A DNA stretch of 64,000 bases from Streptomyces sp. AP-93 (GTDB taxonomy: Bacteria > Actinomycetota > Actinomycetes > Streptomycetales > Streptomycetaceae), in the NCBI RefSeq assembly GCF_022808175.1, contig NZ_JALGBX010000004.1, positions 377,722-441,721 of the forward strand, read 5' to 3'. The translations under genes were made by a program, and so were the position numbers. The notes under the pieces were generated by a model. It saw only the letters and a program-made list of their open reading frames with translations. It did not search any database and was not told the origin of the DNA. This document shows, piece by piece, positions 45,226 through 54,448 of this stretch. Numbering within the stretch: the first letter of the stretch is position 1; each line of letters starts with the position of its first letter.

Positions 45226-46674
45226 ATGACCACCGACAACGGCTATCCCGCCGTCCGCATGTACATCGCGGGCGAGTGGTGCCAGGGCGGTACCGGATGG
45301 ACCGCCCCCATCGTGAACCCGGCCACCGAGGAGGTGATCGGCGAGGTCCCGCTCGCCACCACCGTCGATCTGGACCGTGCCGCTGCCGCCGCCGCCGAGG
45401 GCTTCGAGATCTGGCGCTCCACCCCCGTGGCCCGCCGCACCGAGATCCTGCACGCGGCCGCGGACCTCGTGGCCGAACGCGCCGGGGAGATCGGCCGCGT
45501 CATGACCCTGGAGCAGGGCAAGCCGCTCGCCGAGGCGGCCGGGGAGGCCCGCCGGGTCGCGGACACGCTGCGCTGGCACGCGGAGGACGCCCGCCGCGCC
45601 TACGGCCGCGTCATACCCTCGGCGCCCGGCACCCTCCTCTCCGTGCGCCGCGCGCCCATCGGCCCCGTCGCCGCCTTCGTACCGTGGAACTTCCCGGCCG
45701 GCGGGCCCATGCGGAAGATGTCCTCGGCGCTCTCCGCCGGCTGCTCCCTGGTCATCAAGGCCTCCGAGGAGACCCCTGCCACCGCGTGCGCGCTCGTGCA
45801 GTGCTTCGAGGACGCGGGCCTGCCGGCCGGCGTCCTCAACCTCGTCTTCGGCGAACCGGCCGAGGTCTCCGCCCACCTCATCGCCCACCCGGACACCCGG
45901 CTCATCGCCTTCACCGGCTCGGTCCCCGTCGGCAGACTGCTCGCCGCGGAAGCGGGCGCGCACATGAAGCCCTCGCTGATGGAACTCGGCGGCCATGCCC
46001 CGGTGATCGTGTGCGCGGACGCCGATCCCACTGTCGCCGCGCGCCATGCGGCCGCCGCGAAGTTCGTCAACGCCGGGCAGGTGTGCACCTCGCCCAGCCG
46101 CTTCCTGGTTCACGAGAGCCTCGTGGACGAGTTCACCGCCGCGTTCGTCAAGGCGACCGAGGCCGTCCGGGTCGGTGACGGGCTCACGGAGGGGACGACC
46201 ATGGGGCCGCTCACCAACGAACGCCGCCTCGCCGCGATGGAGCGGCTCACCGCCGACGCCGTCTCGCGCGGGGCCACGGTGGTGACCGGCGGCGACCGGC
46301 TTGACCGGCCCGGCTACTTCTTCCGGCCGACGGTCCTGACCGGTGTACCTGCCGACGCGCACGTGATGGTGGAGGAGCCCTTCGGCCCGATCGCCCCGAT
46401 CGTCGCGTTCTGCGAGCTGGACGAGGCCCTCGCCGCCGCCAACGCGACGCCTTACGGCCTGGCCGCGTACGGATTCACCGAGTCCGCCGCGACCGCGGAA
46501 CGGCTGGTGAGCGAGCTCCAGGCCGGCATCCTCTCGATCAACCACTGCGGCGGCTCCGTCCACGAGGCCCCGTCCGGCGGTATGAAGGACAGCGGTTACG
46601 GGCGCGAGGGCGGCCCCGAGGGACTGGACGCCTATCTCGCGACCAAGCGCGTCTCCCACCTGCTCGTCGGCTGA
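45226..46674 (+). CDS. NAD(P)-dependent aldehyde dehydrogenase 1
   Basis: 482 residues, ALDH superfamily of the succinate-semialdehyde dehydrogenase type. Motifs: PWNFPAGGP, GSVPVG cofactor loop, general base Glu in MELGGHAP, catalytic Cys in NAGQVCTSPSRF, EEPFGPIAP. Probably oxidises a (hydroxymuconic) semialdehyde made in the pathway. 34 bp past the VOC enzyme gene. Confidence 0.9.
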   Translation: MTTDNGYPAVRMYIAGEWCQGGTGWTAPIVNPATEEVIGEVPLATTVDLDRAAAAAAEGFEIWRSTPVARRTEILHAAADLVAERAGEIGRVMTLEQGKPLAEAAGEARRVADTLRWHAEDARRAYGRVIPSAPGTLLSVRRAPIGPVAAFVPWNFPAGGPMRKMSSALSAGCSLVIKASEETPATACALVQCFEDAGLPAGVLNLVFGEPAEVSAHLIAHPDTRLIAFTGSVPVGRLLAAEAGAHMKPSLMELGGHAPVIVCADADPTVAARHAAAAKFVNAGQVCTSPSRFLVHESLVDEFTAAFVKATEAVRVGDGLTEGTTMGPLTNERRLAAMERLTADAVSRGATVVTGGDRLDRPGYFFRPTVLTGVPADAHVMVEEPFGPIAPIVAFCELDEALAAANATPYGLAAYGFTESAATAERLVSELQAGILSINHCGGSVHEAPSGGMKDSGYGREGGPEGLDAYLATKRVSHLLVG

Positions 46675-46680
46675 ACCGCG

Positions 46681-47469
46681 ATGCGATACACGCGTCTGTC
46701 GGTCCGCGGATTCGCGGTCTGGGGCCGGGTGGGCGAAGAGCACGTGGAACTGCTCTCCGGGTCCCCCCTGGAGGGCTGCCCCACCGTCATCGGATCGGTG
46801 GCCCGGTCCGAGGCGGTGTGGCTGCCCCCGGTGGTCCCGCCCGTCTTCTACGCCGTCGGCATGAACTACACCCGCCACATCGAGCACGCCCGCGCGCTCG
46901 GAGACACCAAGGCGGTACTGCCGAAGCGCCCGGAGATCGGCTACCGGGCCAACAACGCTCTCACCGGCCACCTTTCCCCGATCGTGAAGCCGGTGGAAGT
47001 GGCCGGCCGCTTCGAGGCGGAGCCGGAACTCGTCGCCGTCATCGGCCGCACCCTGCACCGGGCCTCCTACGAGGAGGCCCGGTCCGGGGTCTTCGGCTGG
47101 ACGATCGGCAACGACGTCAGCGCCCGCACCTGGCAGCACGAGGACCGCACCTTCTGGCGCAGCAAGAACGCCGACACCTTCAAGCCGATGGGCCCGTGGA
47201 TCGAGACCGAAGTGGACGCCATGGCCCAGACCACCACGCTACGGGTGGATGGCGAGGTGCGGGCCTCCTTCCCGACCGGCGGGATGGTCTTCGACCCGTA
47301 CGACTACGTCGTCGAGATGACCAGATACCTCACCCTGCACCCCGGCGACGTCCTGTGGATGGGGGCCGAGTCCACCTGCCAGCTGGAGCCGGGGAACACC
47401 GTGGACGTCGAGATCAGCGGCATCGGCGTCCTCACCAACCCCGTACATCTCGAAGGGAATCACCCATGA
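46681..47469 (+). CDS. Fumarylacetoacetate hydrolase-family protein
   Basis: 262 residues. FAH-fold metal ligands appear in FEAEPELVAVIGRT (ExE) and the following ND; also VSARTWQ, LEPGNTVDVEISGIGVLTNPV. The family includes hydroxymuconate hydratases, isomerases and acylpyruvases downstream of ring cleavage. Overlaps the small VOC gene (ATGA), 6 bp from ALDH 1. Confidence 0.85.
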   Translation: MRYTRLSVRGFAVWGRVGEEHVELLSGSPLEGCPTVIGSVARSEAVWLPPVVPPVFYAVGMNYTRHIEHARALGDTKAVLPKRPEIGYRANNALTGHLSPIVKPVEVAGRFEAEPELVAVIGRTLHRASYEEARSGVFGWTIGNDVSARTWQHEDRTFWRSKNADTFKPMGPWIETEVDAMAQTTTLRVDGEVRASFPTGGMVFDPYDYVVEMTRYLTLHPGDVLWMGAESTCQLEPGNTVDVEISGIGVLTNPVHLEGNHP

Positions 47470-47837
47470 GCAAGGACCCCCTCTACATTCACCACGTCAA
47501 CTTCCCCACCACCGACTCCGACCGGACCGCCGCCTGGTACGGACAAGTCTTCGGGATGAAGCGGATCACGCCCAAGTCCAACACCCGGGTCGTGCTGATG
47601 ACCCGCGGCAACTTCGACCTGCACTTCACCCCGGTCGAGGAAATGGAACGGATGGCGCCCTACCACTTCGCCGTGGAGGTCGACGACTGGGACGGGTTCC
47701 TCGCGCATCTGAAGGAGCTGGGCATCCGGCACACCCGTCCGATCGAACGGCCCGAGAACCAGTCCAAGTTCTGCTACATCCACGACCCCGACCACACGAT
47801 GATCGAACTGGTCTTCCACGGCCGCCGCCCCAGGTAA
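47466..47837 (+). CDS. Single-module VOC protein
   Basis: 123 residues, one VOC module: YIHHVNFPTTD (His), FDLHFTPVEE, PYHFAVEVDD (His) and DPDHTMIELVF (Glu). Metal triad plausible. Lactoylglutathione-lyase-like; perhaps an isomerase or hydratase in the route. Start ATG 47466 overlaps the FAH stop. Confidence 0.8.
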   Translation: MSKDPLYIHHVNFPTTDSDRTAAWYGQVFGMKRITPKSNTRVVLMTRGNFDLHFTPVEEMERMAPYHFAVEVDDWDGFLAHLKELGIRHTRPIERPENQSKFCYIHDPDHTMIELVFHGRRPR

Positions 47838-47862
47838 TCGTTCCTTGCGAGGAGTTGTTCCC

Positions 47863-48648
47863 ATGCCTTACGCCGATTCCAACGGCACCTCCATCTACTA
47901 CGAGCGGCACGGCAGTGGACCCGTGATCTTCTTCGTGCACGGTTCCGGCGGCCACCACTCGATCTGGTGGCAGCAGGTCGCGGCGCTCCGCGACGAGTTC
48001 ACGCTCGTCACCTTCGACCTGCGGGGCTTCGGCAAGTCCGATTCCTCCATGCCCGAGTTCGACGGCCAGGACTTCCCCGGGGACCTGATCGCCGTCCTCG
48101 AGGCCGAGGACCTCACCGATGTCATGCTCGTCGGCCAGTCCATCGGCTCCGTCGCCGCGCTGCGCGCCGCACTGGACCGCCCCGACCGGGTCTCCTGCGT
48201 CGTCCTCGGGCACTCCCTCGGCGGCATCAGCCACCCCGAACTGACCGAACTGGCCGCTGCCGACCGCGCCGAAGCCGTCAAGCTGCCCGTCATCGACCGA
48301 CTGCTCACGGCCGGGTTCCAGCGGGAGCGGGCCGATCTCACCTTCCTGTTCCAGCAGATGGGCACCTTCAACGTCGCGAGGATGCAGGACCTGCGCAATC
48401 TCGACACCAACGGCCCGAGCCTTCAGGACATCCAGGAGTCAGGGGTGAAGGTCGCCTTCCTCGCCGGCGAGAAGGACGCGGTCCTCAGCGTGAAGACCGT
48501 GACCCGCGCCCACGAGCTGCTCCCCGGCTCCCACCTGGAGATCGTCCCCGGCGCCCCGCACTCCATGTACTGGGAGACCCCGCAGGCCTACAACGAGGCC
48601 GTCGCCCGCCTGCGCCGCACCCTCACCGCACCGAAGGACATCGCATGA
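47863..48648 (+). CDS. Alpha/beta hydrolase
   Basis: 261 residues. Oxyanion HGSGGHHS, nucleophile Ser in VGQSIGSV, catalytic His in PHSMYWE. The fold and size match meta-cleavage-product hydrolases or oxoadipate enol-lactonases. Start ATG 47863 with GAGGAG upstream was preferred over an in-frame GTG/ATG at 47845. Overlaps the next gene by 4 bp. Confidence 0.85.
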   Translation: MPYADSNGTSIYYERHGSGPVIFFVHGSGGHHSIWWQQVAALRDEFTLVTFDLRGFGKSDSSMPEFDGQDFPGDLIAVLEAEDLTDVMLVGQSIGSVAALRAALDRPDRVSCVVLGHSLGGISHPELTELAAADRAEAVKLPVIDRLLTAGFQRERADLTFLFQQMGTFNVARMQDLRNLDTNGPSLQDIQESGVKVAFLAGEKDAVLSVKTVTRAHELLPGSHLEIVPGAPHSMYWETPQAYNEAVARLRRTLTAPKDIA

Positions 48649-49112
48649 GCAGCCTCACCCTCGACGCCGCCGAGGAGATCACCGGAGCCGTCCTCCAGCG
48701 CGCCCGGTCGCTCGGGAAGGCGGTGAGCGTCGCCGTCGTGGACGCCGGCGGATTCCCGGTCAGCGTCCGCCGCTCCGACGGCGCCCGCCCGCTCACCCCG
48801 GACATCGCCCGCGCCAAGGCGTACACCGCGGCCGTGATGCAGCGCCCCGGCACGATGCTGAAGAAGTGGCAGGAGAGCCAGCCGGTGTTCTTCTCCCAGC
48901 TCTCCCAGTTGCCCGGCGCGGCCATGCCGATCATGGCCGCCGAAGGCAGCGTCACGATCAAGAAGGACGGCGAGATCATCGGCGGCCTCGGCGTGGCCGG
49001 CGGCACCGCCGACGAGGACCAGCAGGTCGCCGACGAGGTCCTCGAAGCCCTCGGGTACGAACTGGAGTTCCCCGCCTGGGGCGTCCCGGGTGCGCAGAAG
49101 GGCAAGGAGTAG
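48645..49112 (+). CDS. HbpS/GlcG-like (DUF336) protein
   Basis: 155 residues: LDAAEEITGAVLQRARSLGK, VAVVDAGGFPVSVRRSDGA, ARAKAYTAA, GGLGVAGGTADEDQQVADE. GlcG/HbpS-fold proteins often accompany catabolic dioxygenases and dehydrogenases and may bind heme or a cofactor. No signal peptide. Starts ATG 48645 (ATGA overlap). Confidence 0.8.
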   Translation: MSSLTLDAAEEITGAVLQRARSLGKAVSVAVVDAGGFPVSVRRSDGARPLTPDIARAKAYTAAVMQRPGTMLKKWQESQPVFFSQLSQLPGAAMPIMAAEGSVTIKKDGEIIGGLGVAGGTADEDQQVADEVLEALGYELEFPAWGVPGAQKGKE

Positions 49113-49114
49113 CC

Positions 49115-50167
49115 ATGGCGGACACCTTCAACTACCGAATCGACCACCACGGCAGCCTGGTCCGCCCCGAGGCCCTGCTGGCGGCACGTGAGCAGTACGC
49201 ACACGGGGAGGTCGACGTCGAGGCACTGCACGGCGCCGAACGCGTGGCCGTCGAGGATGTGGTGACCCTCCAGCGCAAGCTGCGCTCCACCGTGGTCACC
49301 GACGGGGACTTCCCCCGTAGCGACTTCCGAAGCGCCGTCCTCGACGGCCTGACGGGCCTCAAGTGCACGGGCGAAGGGGTGGGCGGGCTGTCCCGGTGGG
49401 TCGCCGAGTCCCTGCCCAAGACCGACGGTCCGCTGCTCTCGGACTGGGCGGACACGGCCGCCTCCCTGACCGTGATCGCACCCAAGGTCTCCCTGCCGTC
49501 CCCGGCCTATCTCGCCGCCACCTGCTTCGATCCGGGCCTGGCCGCCTCGGGCGGGCCTTCCTCGGCCCGCGCCCTCGGCGAGGCGCTCGCGGAGATCGTC
49601 CACGCGGAGATCGAACTGCTCGTCGCCCGGGGCGTGAAGCTCATCCAGCTCAACAACCCGCTGCTCCTCGCGGGCGTCCGCGCCGAGCCCGGCGCTCCGG
49701 GGACGCTCTCGTTCGAGGACGCCCTCGCGGTGGAGACCCTGGCGGTACGGCTCGACCAGCGCCCCGAGGGCGTACGCATCGGCCTCTGCCCCGGCTGGCG
49801 GGCGCCGGCCGCGGTGGACCGGGCCAGGGTCGAGCGGATGTACGGCGAGATCCCGGTGGACCGCTGGATCCTGCCGTACGACCAGGGCACCGGGGCAGAG
49901 CTCGACCTGATCAGAGCGCTGCCCGAAGACCGGGACGTGTGCCTGGGCGTCGTTGACGCGACCACGCCCGAGCTGGAGGAAATCGACACGGTCATGGCCC
50001 GGATCGATGCCGCCGCCGAGATCAAGGACATCGAGGACATGGCCCTCTCCCCGTCCCGCGGCTTCGCCGACACGGCCGCCCGGCCGCTGCTCGGCGCCGA
50101 GGACCAGCGCCGCAAACTCGTACTCGTGGAGACCCTGGCGCGCTACTGCTGGGGCAACGAGTTCTGA
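49115..50167 (+). CDS. MetE-like (cobalamin-independent methionine synthase fold) protein
   Basis: 350 residues, corresponding to one (C-terminal) barrel of MetE. N-terminal IDHHGSLVRPEALL and KLIQLNNPLLL follow the family. The zinc pair H-x-C of MetE reads G-L-C in RIGLCPGW, so the usual first His is missing. Relatives include methyltransferases and epoxide:coenzyme M transferase, so it may transfer a methyl or thiol group in the pathway, for example in demethylation. It ends the first enzyme operon, before a strong terminator. Confidence 0.7.
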   Translation: MADTFNYRIDHHGSLVRPEALLAAREQYAHGEVDVEALHGAERVAVEDVVTLQRKLRSTVVTDGDFPRSDFRSAVLDGLTGLKCTGEGVGGLSRWVAESLPKTDGPLLSDWADTAASLTVIAPKVSLPSPAYLAATCFDPGLAASGGPSSARALGEALAEIVHAEIELLVARGVKLIQLNNPLLLAGVRAEPGAPGTLSFEDALAVETLAVRLDQRPEGVRIGLCPGWRAPAAVDRARVERMYGEIPVDRWILPYDQGTGAELDLIRALPEDRDVCLGVVDATTPELEEIDTVMARIDAAAEIKDIEDMALSPSRGFADTAARPLLGAEDQRRKLVLVETLARYCWGNEF

Positions 50168-50212
50168 CACCTGGAACGCGGGGTCCTGGACAGCTCCCGC
50201 GTTGCAGGACAA

Positions 50213-50261
50213 GCCCGAAGGCCGGGAAGCGCCCCAGGGGTGCGCTTCCCGGCCTTCGGGC
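50213..50261 (+). terminator. 20-bp stem terminator
   Basis: Perfect arms 50213-50232 and 50242-50261 (GCCCGAAGGCCGGGAAGCGC and its complement) with a 9-nt loop. It separates the converging MetE-like and ABM genes and can serve both. Confidence 0.9.
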
Positions 50262-50280
50262 ACGTGCCGACAGGGCCCGG

Positions 50281-50571
50281 CTAGTAGAGGACCTCGGCGA
50301 ACATCACTGTCCGCTCGGTGAGCAACGGCCGGACCGTGCCCACGATCAGCTCGTCGAAGTGGCCGGCCGCGGTGTGCGCGTCGAAGCCGGCGCGGTCGGC
50401 GTACCGCTCGTAGAGCACGAAGCCCCCCGGCCGGTCCGTCTCCGCGTGCACGTCGTAGGCGAGGTTGCCCGGCTCGTTGCGGGTGTGTTCGCGCATCTTG
50501 AGCAGCGCGGCCCGCACGGTGGCCTCGTCGGCGCTCTCGCAGCGGTAGTGGGCGATGACGGCGTACGTCAT
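50281..50571 (-). CDS. Antibiotic biosynthesis monooxygenase-domain (ABM) protein
   Basis: 96 residues: AVIAHYRCESADEATVRAAL, REHTRNEPGNLAYDVH, FVLYERYADRAGFDAHTAAGHF. Small ferredoxin-like fold; members are quinone-forming monooxygenases or isomerases. Divergent from ALDH 2 over a 177-bp shared promoter region. Confidence 0.85.
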   Translation of the reverse strand: MTYAVIAHYRCESADEATVRAALLKMREHTRNEPGNLAYDVHAETDRPGGFVLYERYADRAGFDAHTAAGHFDELIVGTVRPLLTERTVMFAEVLY

Positions 50572-50748
50572 GGGGTGACTCCCTTTCGGGCAGGTGGGGT
50601 TGGCGGTCCGCCGATTCCAGCACGGATCTCCCACGCTGCGGCCCCCCGGAACGCGCAACCAATGCCTGCCGTCCTGGACCTGCCCGCACGCCCCCGCGTG
50701 GTGTGTCGTGACCACTGGTTCTGCGACACCGATGAAAGAAGGATCTTG

Positions 50749-52200
50749 ATGCGTACCGTGGAAACCCTCGTGGGCGGGGAGTGGGTGGCCTCCGGCGAGT
50801 GGATCGACGTCCAGGACCCCGCGGACCTGCGCGCGCCCGCCTTCCGAGTCCCGGCGCTGAGCCCCGAGGACGTGACCCGCGCCTACGACCGCGCCCAGGA
50901 GGGCTTCGCCCTCTGGAAGCGGACCACCCCCGTCGAGCGGGGCGTCGTACTCCACCAGGCGGCGCGGCTGCTGCGGGAGCGCGCCCCGGAGATCGCCGCC
51001 GACATCGCCACCGAGAACGGCAAGACGTTCGCCGAGGCTCGCGGCGAGACGCTCAAGGCCGCCGACTTCCTGGAGTACTACGCCGGTCTCGTGGGCCGGG
51101 GCGGCTACGGCACCCTCCTGCACGACGTACGCCCCGACACGCGGACCAGCGCACAGCAGGAGCCGCTCGGCGTGGTCCTGGCCATCACACCGTGGAACGA
51201 CCCTCTGATCACCCCAGCCCGCAAGCTCGCTCCCGCGCTCGCCGCAGGCAACTCCGCCGTCCTCAAGCCGGCGACCGAAACCCCGGTGTCGGCGCTCCAC
51301 CTGGCCCGGGCACTGCACGACGCTGGGCTGCCGGCCGGCGTGCTGAACGTGGTCACCGGCCAGACCTCCCTGATCAGCGAGGCGCTGCTCGGTGACGCAC
51401 GGATCGCAGCCGTCACCTTCACCGGCGGCAACGCCGTGGGCGCGCACCTGCGCGAGCGGTTCGCCATCCGCAACATCCGCTTCCAGGGCGAGCTGGGCGG
51501 CAAGAACGCCTCCGTCGTCCTGGCCGACGCGGACCTGGCCAAGGCCGCCAGGACCGTCGTCGCCGCCGCCTTCGGCCAGGCCGGCCAGCGGTGCACGGCC
51601 ACCAGCCGGGTGATCGTGCAGCGGGACGCCTATCTGGAGTTCACTCGGCTGCTCCTCGCCGAGGTCGCCGCGCTCCGCACGGGCCCCGGCCTGGCCGAGG
51701 GAATGACCATGGGACCGCTGTCCAGCCCCCGGCAGCGCGACGGCGTGCTCGCCGCCATCGAGGGCGCGGTCAAGCAGGGCGCGACCGTGGTCGCCGGCGG
51801 CGCCCGCGCCGACGAGGGACCTCGCGCGCACGGCTGCTTCGTACAGCCCACCGTGCTCGCGGACGTCACACCTGCCATGGACATCTGGCGCGAGGAGGTC
51901 TTCGGCCCGGTGCTCGTGCTGCGTGCCGTCGACACGTTCGACGAGGCGGTCGAAGCGGTGAACGACTCCGTCTTCGGCCTCGCCGCCGCCGTCTTCACCA
52001 CGGACCTGCGCGCCGCCCACCGCTTCGCGGACGAGGCCGAGTGCGGCCAGATCGCGGTCAACCTGACCACCCCCGGCTGGGACGTGCACCACCCCTTCGG
52101 CGGCTTCCGGGATTCCGGGTCCGCGTTCAAGGAGCAGGGCACCGAGGCCCTGCGCTTCTACACCAGGGTCAAGACCGTCGCGATCCACTTCGGCGCGTGA
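50749..52200 (+). CDS. Aldehyde dehydrogenase 2 (benzaldehyde/vanillin dehydrogenase-like)
   Basis: 483 residues. PWNDPLITPARKL, GGNAVG, general base in ELGGKNAS, catalytic Cys in AGQRCTATSR, EEVFGPVLVLR. The ending, WDVHHPFGGFRDSG, resembles ALDHs of aromatic and dioxovalerate routes. GAAGGA precedes ATG 50749. First gene of the second enzyme operon. Confidence 0.9.
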   Translation: MRTVETLVGGEWVASGEWIDVQDPADLRAPAFRVPALSPEDVTRAYDRAQEGFALWKRTTPVERGVVLHQAARLLRERAPEIAADIATENGKTFAEARGETLKAADFLEYYAGLVGRGGYGTLLHDVRPDTRTSAQQEPLGVVLAITPWNDPLITPARKLAPALAAGNSAVLKPATETPVSALHLARALHDAGLPAGVLNVVTGQTSLISEALLGDARIAAVTFTGGNAVGAHLRERFAIRNIRFQGELGGKNASVVLADADLAKAARTVVAAAFGQAGQRCTATSRVIVQRDAYLEFTRLLLAEVAALRTGPGLAEGMTMGPLSSPRQRDGVLAAIEGAVKQGATVVAGGARADEGPRAHGCFVQPTVLADVTPAMDIWREEVFGPVLVLRAVDTFDEAVEAVNDSVFGLAAAVFTTDLRAAHRFADEAECGQIAVNLTTPGWDVHHPFGGFRDSGSAFKEQGTEALRFYTRVKTVAIHFGA

Positions 52201-52231
52201 CGCCCGTACGAGCAGAGGAAAGGAGGCGCTG

Positions 52232-53443
52232 ATGGCTGACGAGACGATCGGCGTCGTCGGCGCCGGCATCGTGGGCCTCGCCACCGCCCGCGAGATCGCC
52301 CTGCGCCGCCCCGGTAGCCATGTGGTGGTCCTGGAGAAGGAACACCGCGTCGCCGTCCACCAGACCGGACACAACTCGGGCGTCGTGCACGCGGGCATCT
52401 ACTACACGCCCGGCAGCCTGAAGGCCCGACTGTGCGCCCGGGGCGCGGCACTGATCCGCGACTACTGCCAGGACCGGGGACTGCCGTACGAGGAGTGCGG
52501 CAAGCTCGTCGTCGCGGTCACGGAAGCCGAGCTGCCCCGCCTGGAGTCCCTGTACGCCAACGCCCGCCGGAATCAGGTGCCCGGCGTACGGATGGTGCCG
52601 GCCGGTGAGATCGGTGACTTCGAGCCGCACGCCGCGGGCAGGGCGGCGATCCACTCCCCGCACACCGCGATCACGGACTACACCCGCATCGCGGAGGAGC
52701 TCTCCCGGGACGTCATCGAATCCGGCGGGGAGGTCCGCTTCGGCTTCCCGGTCACCCGGGTGACCCGACTGCCCGGGCCAAGGGTGGAAGTCGCTTCCGG
52801 GGAGGAAACCCTCACCGTGAACCGCCTCGTCCTGTGCGCCGGGCTGCACAGCGACAAGGTCGCCGCACTCGCCCACGACCAGGACGATCCGCGCATCATC
52901 CCGTTCCGCGGGGAGTACATGACGGTCAGCCCGGACAAGGCGCACATGGTGCGCGGCCTGATCTATCCCGTCCCCGACCCGCGCTATCCCTTCCTCGGAG
53001 TGCACTTCACCCGCCGCGTCAACGGCGAGGTGGAGGTCGGCCCCAACGCGGTCCTGGCCTTCTCCCGCGAGGGGTACCGGCTCACTGACATCGACCCGCG
53101 CGAACTCGCCCGCATCGCGGCCTTCCCCGGCACCTGGCACCTGGCGAAGCAGCACTGGCGAACCGGCATCAAGGAGATCCGAGGCTCCCTGTCCACGCGC
53201 TCCTACATGAAGGACGCGCAGCTGTACGTGCCCGGCATCGGCACCCGCGACGTACAGCGCGGCGGGGCCGGCGTCCGCGCCCAGGCCATGGGCCGGGACG
53301 GCTCCCTCGTGGACGACTTCCGCATCCACACCGTCGGCCCCGTCACCGCCGTGCGCAACGCTCCCTCACCCGCCGCCACGTCCTCGATGGCGATCGCCGA
53401 ACACATCGCCGACATCGTTTTCGATGACGGTTCGGCGACCTGA
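52232..53443 (+). CDS. lhgO: LhgO-like FAD-dependent L-2-hydroxyacid oxidase
   Basis: 403 residues, DAO-family flavoprotein with N-terminal VVGAGIVGLATA and VLEKE (FAD ADP part), the HQTGHNSGVVHAGIYY active-site block and C-terminal RGGAGVRAQA. These are the marks of L-2-hydroxyglutarate oxidase; a related hydroxyacid from the pathway may be the real substrate. Excellent ribosome site AAAGGAGG. Confidence 0.85.
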   Translation: MADETIGVVGAGIVGLATAREIALRRPGSHVVVLEKEHRVAVHQTGHNSGVVHAGIYYTPGSLKARLCARGAALIRDYCQDRGLPYEECGKLVVAVTEAELPRLESLYANARRNQVPGVRMVPAGEIGDFEPHAAGRAAIHSPHTAITDYTRIAEELSRDVIESGGEVRFGFPVTRVTRLPGPRVEVASGEETLTVNRLVLCAGLHSDKVAALAHDQDDPRIIPFRGEYMTVSPDKAHMVRGLIYPVPDPRYPFLGVHFTRRVNGEVEVGPNAVLAFSREGYRLTDIDPRELARIAAFPGTWHLAKQHWRTGIKEIRGSLSTRSYMKDAQLYVPGIGTRDVQRGGAGVRAQAMGRDGSLVDDFRIHTVGPVTAVRNAPSPAATSSMAIAEHIADIVFDDGSAT

Positions 53444-53574
53444 ATACCTCTGTGTACAGCGGCTTTTCACGCAACAACAGCTTGCGCGCCGGGATCTCTG
53501 CAGGAGCCCTTCCCGCATCTAACGTCTGACTCACACCCCACCGATTCACTCCTCCGAGAGAAGGAAGTACCGGC

Positions 53575-54435
53575 ATGTTCGTCGTCGACACCCAGATCCA
53601 CATCTGGAAGGAAGAGACCCCGGACCGCCCCTGGGTCCCGGGCGCCCGTGAGCGCATCCGCCTCAACGGCCACCGCGAGGACCCCTTCTCCTACGAGGAG
53701 GCCCTGGAGCTGATGGACGAGGCCGGCGTCAACCGGGCACTGATCCTCCCGCCGTCATGGGAGGGCGACCGCATCGACTACGCCCTCGAGGCCTGCGAGG
53801 CCCACCCGGACCGCTTCGGCATCATGGCCCGCATCCCGCAGAACAAGCCCGTCGAGGGCGCGGCCATGCTCCGCGACTTCGCGCAGAACCCGCACGTCAA
53901 GGGCACCCGGCTCACCTTCCACCGGCCCCAGGACCGCAACTGGATGATCGACGGCACCAACGACTGGTACTGGCCGCTCGCCGAACAGCTGAACGTCCCC
54001 ACCATGGTCCACGCCCCGGTCTGGAAGCGGGAGCTCGGCGAGATCGCGGAGCGGCACCCCGGACTGAAGATCATCATCGACCACATGGGCATCATGGCCC
54101 GCTGCGTCGACGACGCCATCGGCTACTGGGTCCAGGAGACCGCCGACCTCCACAAGTACCCCAACATCTACGTCAAGCTCTCGGCCCTCCCTGGCTACTC
54201 CACGCAGCCCTTCCCCAACGGCAACATCGAGCAGTACGTCCGCTCGATGGTCGACCAGATGGGCCCGCAGCGCTGCTTCTACGGAACCGACATCACCCGC
54301 CTGCTGGGCCACGGCATCAACTACACCGACACCATCGAACAGTTCACCAAGCACTGGGAGTTCACCCCCGAGGAGCTGGAGTGGATCATGGGCCGCGGTA
54401 TCGCCGAGGTCCTCGACTGGCCGATCGAGGGCTGA
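53575..54435 (+). CDS. Amidohydrolase-2 family hydrolase/decarboxylase
   Basis: 286 residues, TIM-barrel with first metal motif DTQIHIW (one His replaced by Gln, as in a known subgroup), VHAPVW, IIIDHMGI, FYGTDITR (Asp). The family covers lactonases such as PDC hydrolase and non-oxidative decarboxylases. A 131-bp gap with AGAAGGAAG upstream suggests its own promoter. Followed after 13 bp by the TPP enzyme. Confidence 0.85.
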   Translation: MFVVDTQIHIWKEETPDRPWVPGARERIRLNGHREDPFSYEEALELMDEAGVNRALILPPSWEGDRIDYALEACEAHPDRFGIMARIPQNKPVEGAAMLRDFAQNPHVKGTRLTFHRPQDRNWMIDGTNDWYWPLAEQLNVPTMVHAPVWKRELGEIAERHPGLKIIIDHMGIMARCVDDAIGYWVQETADLHKYPNIYVKLSALPGYSTQPFPNGNIEQYVRSMVDQMGPQRCFYGTDITRLLGHGINYTDTIEQFTKHWEFTPEELEWIMGRGIAEVLDWPIEG

Positions 54436-54448
54436 GGAACCACACGAG

